NCBI RefSeq assembly: GCF_029227915.1
Contig: NC_079875.1
Span: forward strand, 6,574,001-6,634,000
Source: Hydractinia symbiolongicarpus
Lineage: Eukaryota > Cnidaria > Hydrozoa > Anthoathecata > Hydractiniidae
Direction: 5' to 3'
Length of the DNA: 60,000 nt
This document shows, in pieces, positions 58,292 through 60,000 of this stretch (the stretch's first letter is position 1; each line of letters starts with the position of its first letter). The notes beneath the pieces are model-generated. The model was given only the letters and a program-made list of their open reading frames with translations. It had not been told where the DNA came from and ran no database searches. Position numbers and translations under genes: made by a program.

Positions 58292-58487
58292 TTTGTCTGG
58301 TACTATCAAAAAGCCTAACTAAACTAAACATAGACGACAAAAAATTTATGCTTATTGATCAATAGAAATCTTCCTAATAAATTACCAACATTAAATTGAC
58401 AATACCTAGGTCTGTTAAGTTCTTACACATCTTTGCTGCATACATTTTTGCCATGTACTAATCTGAAAAAATATTGTTGAACACTCA

Positions 58488-59272
58488 TTCATGTTTTTAC
58501 TAGTTTGTAATATGGAAATCACATCAATGCACTGCTAATATGCATACGAGGCTGCGTTAATCACAACAAGGGCTGCGCTTATCCTTGGTTAAAAATGGCT
58601 GAAATAAGATGTCAAGTGCCCGGAGAGTTTTGTGTCTACTTTGTAGGTATACATAAGAAACATGGAGAGGCAATGTACACTTTTATCTTTAGACAATTTC
58701 AGAACCAAATCAAGTGCTTGGACAAGGCGTCTAAATAACGTGCAAGCTAGCAGAGGTGCTAGTATATGCGACTATAATAAAATGCGGAGGTGGTCAAATC
58801 TGTGAGCATGGTAAACAAAGCGATGCCCCATATGCGACCCTTGCAAACGTTGTTCGCCCTTAAACGCATCATGCTATGCAAGGAAACAAGGAGCTTAGGT
58901 GTGCAGGAGTGGCATATCGACCATAAAATATCCTTAAAGTTACAGCTTCTGGATTTAATAGATATCTTTTACTAAAATATGTTTGGTCGTTTGCATTCAG
59001 ATGTCATAGAGTAATCATTGGACACACAAGGTCATCGACCAATACCAGACTTCTTTCGCGCAAACCAATATGAAAAATAACTTAAGCGAACACGTGAAAA
59101 GGGCGTGGAACATTTTTTCCCAACTTTTTAAAAGATTGATGTGAATAATGATAGTTTTCTCTTTGTTTTAACCTCGATAATGTCTTTGTACTGAAATGTG
59201 GCCACGACAAGATTTTATGAACTTTATACAAATTATAGAAAGAATATTTTTTCTGTCATTTCTTCGACTTTC
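58488..59272. other. Intergenic, 3' flank of metaxin gene
   Basis: No coding region or RNA gene is supported. It contains the metaxin 3' untranslated region, limits unknown. Confidence 0.4.
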
Positions 59273-60000
59273 TTAAACTCTTGTCACTTGTAATAATCCG
59301 GCATTTGCCGCATATGAAACCATGGCAACCGCAGCAACACATACAGGAAACACCCAATCATATTTGTACTCATCATCGTCTGTTTTGGCGTCTGGTGAAA
59401 CTAAAAATTAGACGTAAAAGGTTAAAATTATTTCGATTATTTTGTGGAAAGATACGACCGATCTACAAAACAAAATTATACCTTGACTTCTCAGTTCTTC
59501 TTTATAAAATGTTTGCAAAATTCGATTTATGTATTGGCACAAGTTCGGACATGCTTTTAAATGGTTCTGCAATTTCGCGCTTGGAAGCGGGATTTTATAT
59601 AATGGAGCGATACTGGAGAACAGCAATGCATCGAGTGAAGATGGTCTAAGGCGAACGAGAAATTAGTCCAAAATAAACAGTGCGAGAAATAAACATATTT
59701 TTATCCCAGAATTTTTTAAAAAACGAATTTTTTTTGAGCTTTATGACCTTTGAAAATTAATTTTTTGCAAATATTTTTTTTGAGCTTTATGACCTTTGAA
59801 AATTAATTATTTTTTTTTTCGTAAATCAGAACACCTAAAAAATGTATCCCAAAAATATTTTTACGCGTTTTTGTGCGCACTAGCACTACTTAACTTATTA
59901 GTAACTGATCACATTCGATTTAAATTTCCAATCCAGCATTTTGAGGAATCCATAGGAGGGGATTCAAGACCGTTTATACTTACTTTTCTCCAAAAAGAAA
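59273..60000 (-). CDS. Metaxin homologue, last three exons (5' part beyond the right edge)
   Basis: Minus-strand exons 60000-59984 (partial), 59645-59482 and 59400-59273 join in frame. The reading is FLFGEKPSSLDALLFSSIAP, then LYKIPLPSAKLQNHLKACPN and LCQYINRILQTF, which matches the GST-C-like metaxin domain (the LDA-F and LPS-LQ-HL-AC-NLC-F pattern). The last exon has an acidic KTDDDEYKYDW stretch followed by a hydrophobic segment (VFPVCVAAVAMVSYAANAGLL) and ends QVTRV-stop, the usual C-terminal membrane anchor. Metaxins are outer-mitochondrial-membrane proteins that work with SAM50 in beta-barrel insertion. Closest to metaxin 1/3 rather than 2, by C-terminal anchor (inference). Splice sites: donors GTAAGT and GTATAA, acceptors CCTTAG and TTTTAG. 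Confidence 0.88.
59728..59815. repeat. 46-bp tandem duplication in a metaxin intron
   Basis: TGAGCTTTATGACCTTTGAA followed by AATTAAT occurs at 59735 and 59781, flanked by T-rich runs. Confidence 0.88.

Overview
The window looks like AT-rich nuclear DNA from an invertebrate animal, most likely a cnidarian. It has short exons, small GT-AG introns, animal-specific genes (shieldin subunit 2, tubulin polyglutamylase subunit 2, ZCCHC9, metaxin), a huge secreted CUB-domain gene and decayed non-LTR retrotransposons. The cnidarian placement is inference from composition and gene style. No bacterial operon, CRISPR array or virus is visible. All exon boundaries were read by eye from splice motifs, reading-frame continuity and family similarity.

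Layout. (1) 311-29213, + strand: the 3' part of one giant gene that enters from beyond the left edge. My exon chain keeps a single open frame for about 13.35 kb of coding sequence (about 4,450 residues). It encodes 24 CUB domains and five tectonin-type beta-propellers, joined by Thr/Pro-rich mini-exons, and stops directly after the last CUB. Nearly all introns are phase 1. CUB14-18 are recent tandem duplicates. (2) 29214-38721: no intact gene seen. It holds a 128-bp tandem repeat, a truncated gene fragment, a long TA microsatellite, a circularly permuted 5S rRNA-like sequence, a dead LINE with a 256-nt TTA tail, and a non-autonomous repeat. (3) 38722-41592, +: a four-exon SHLD2 (shieldin subunit 2) homologue. 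(4) 43626-49926, +: seven-exon TPGS2 homologue, with a 1.2-kb minisatellite of 48-bp units in intron 3. (5) 50744-56178, +: seven-exon ZCCHC9 homologue with four CCHC zinc knuckles; a 5'-truncated LINE sits in intron 3. (6) 56179-59272: intergenic, with two related tRNA-like sequences. (7) 59273-60000, - strand: the last three exons of a metaxin gene that continues past the right edge.

The genes do not form an obvious pathway. SHLD2 acts in DNA end protection, TPGS2 in microtubule glutamylation, ZCCHC9 in nucleolar RNA biology and metaxin in mitochondrial outer-membrane protein insertion. The best candidate for an undescribed system is the CUB-tectonin giant: an extracellular protein combining beta-propellers of a lectin-like family with a very long CUB array. 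Its function cannot be read from sequence; carbohydrate or microbe binding, or matrix assembly, are guesses from the families.
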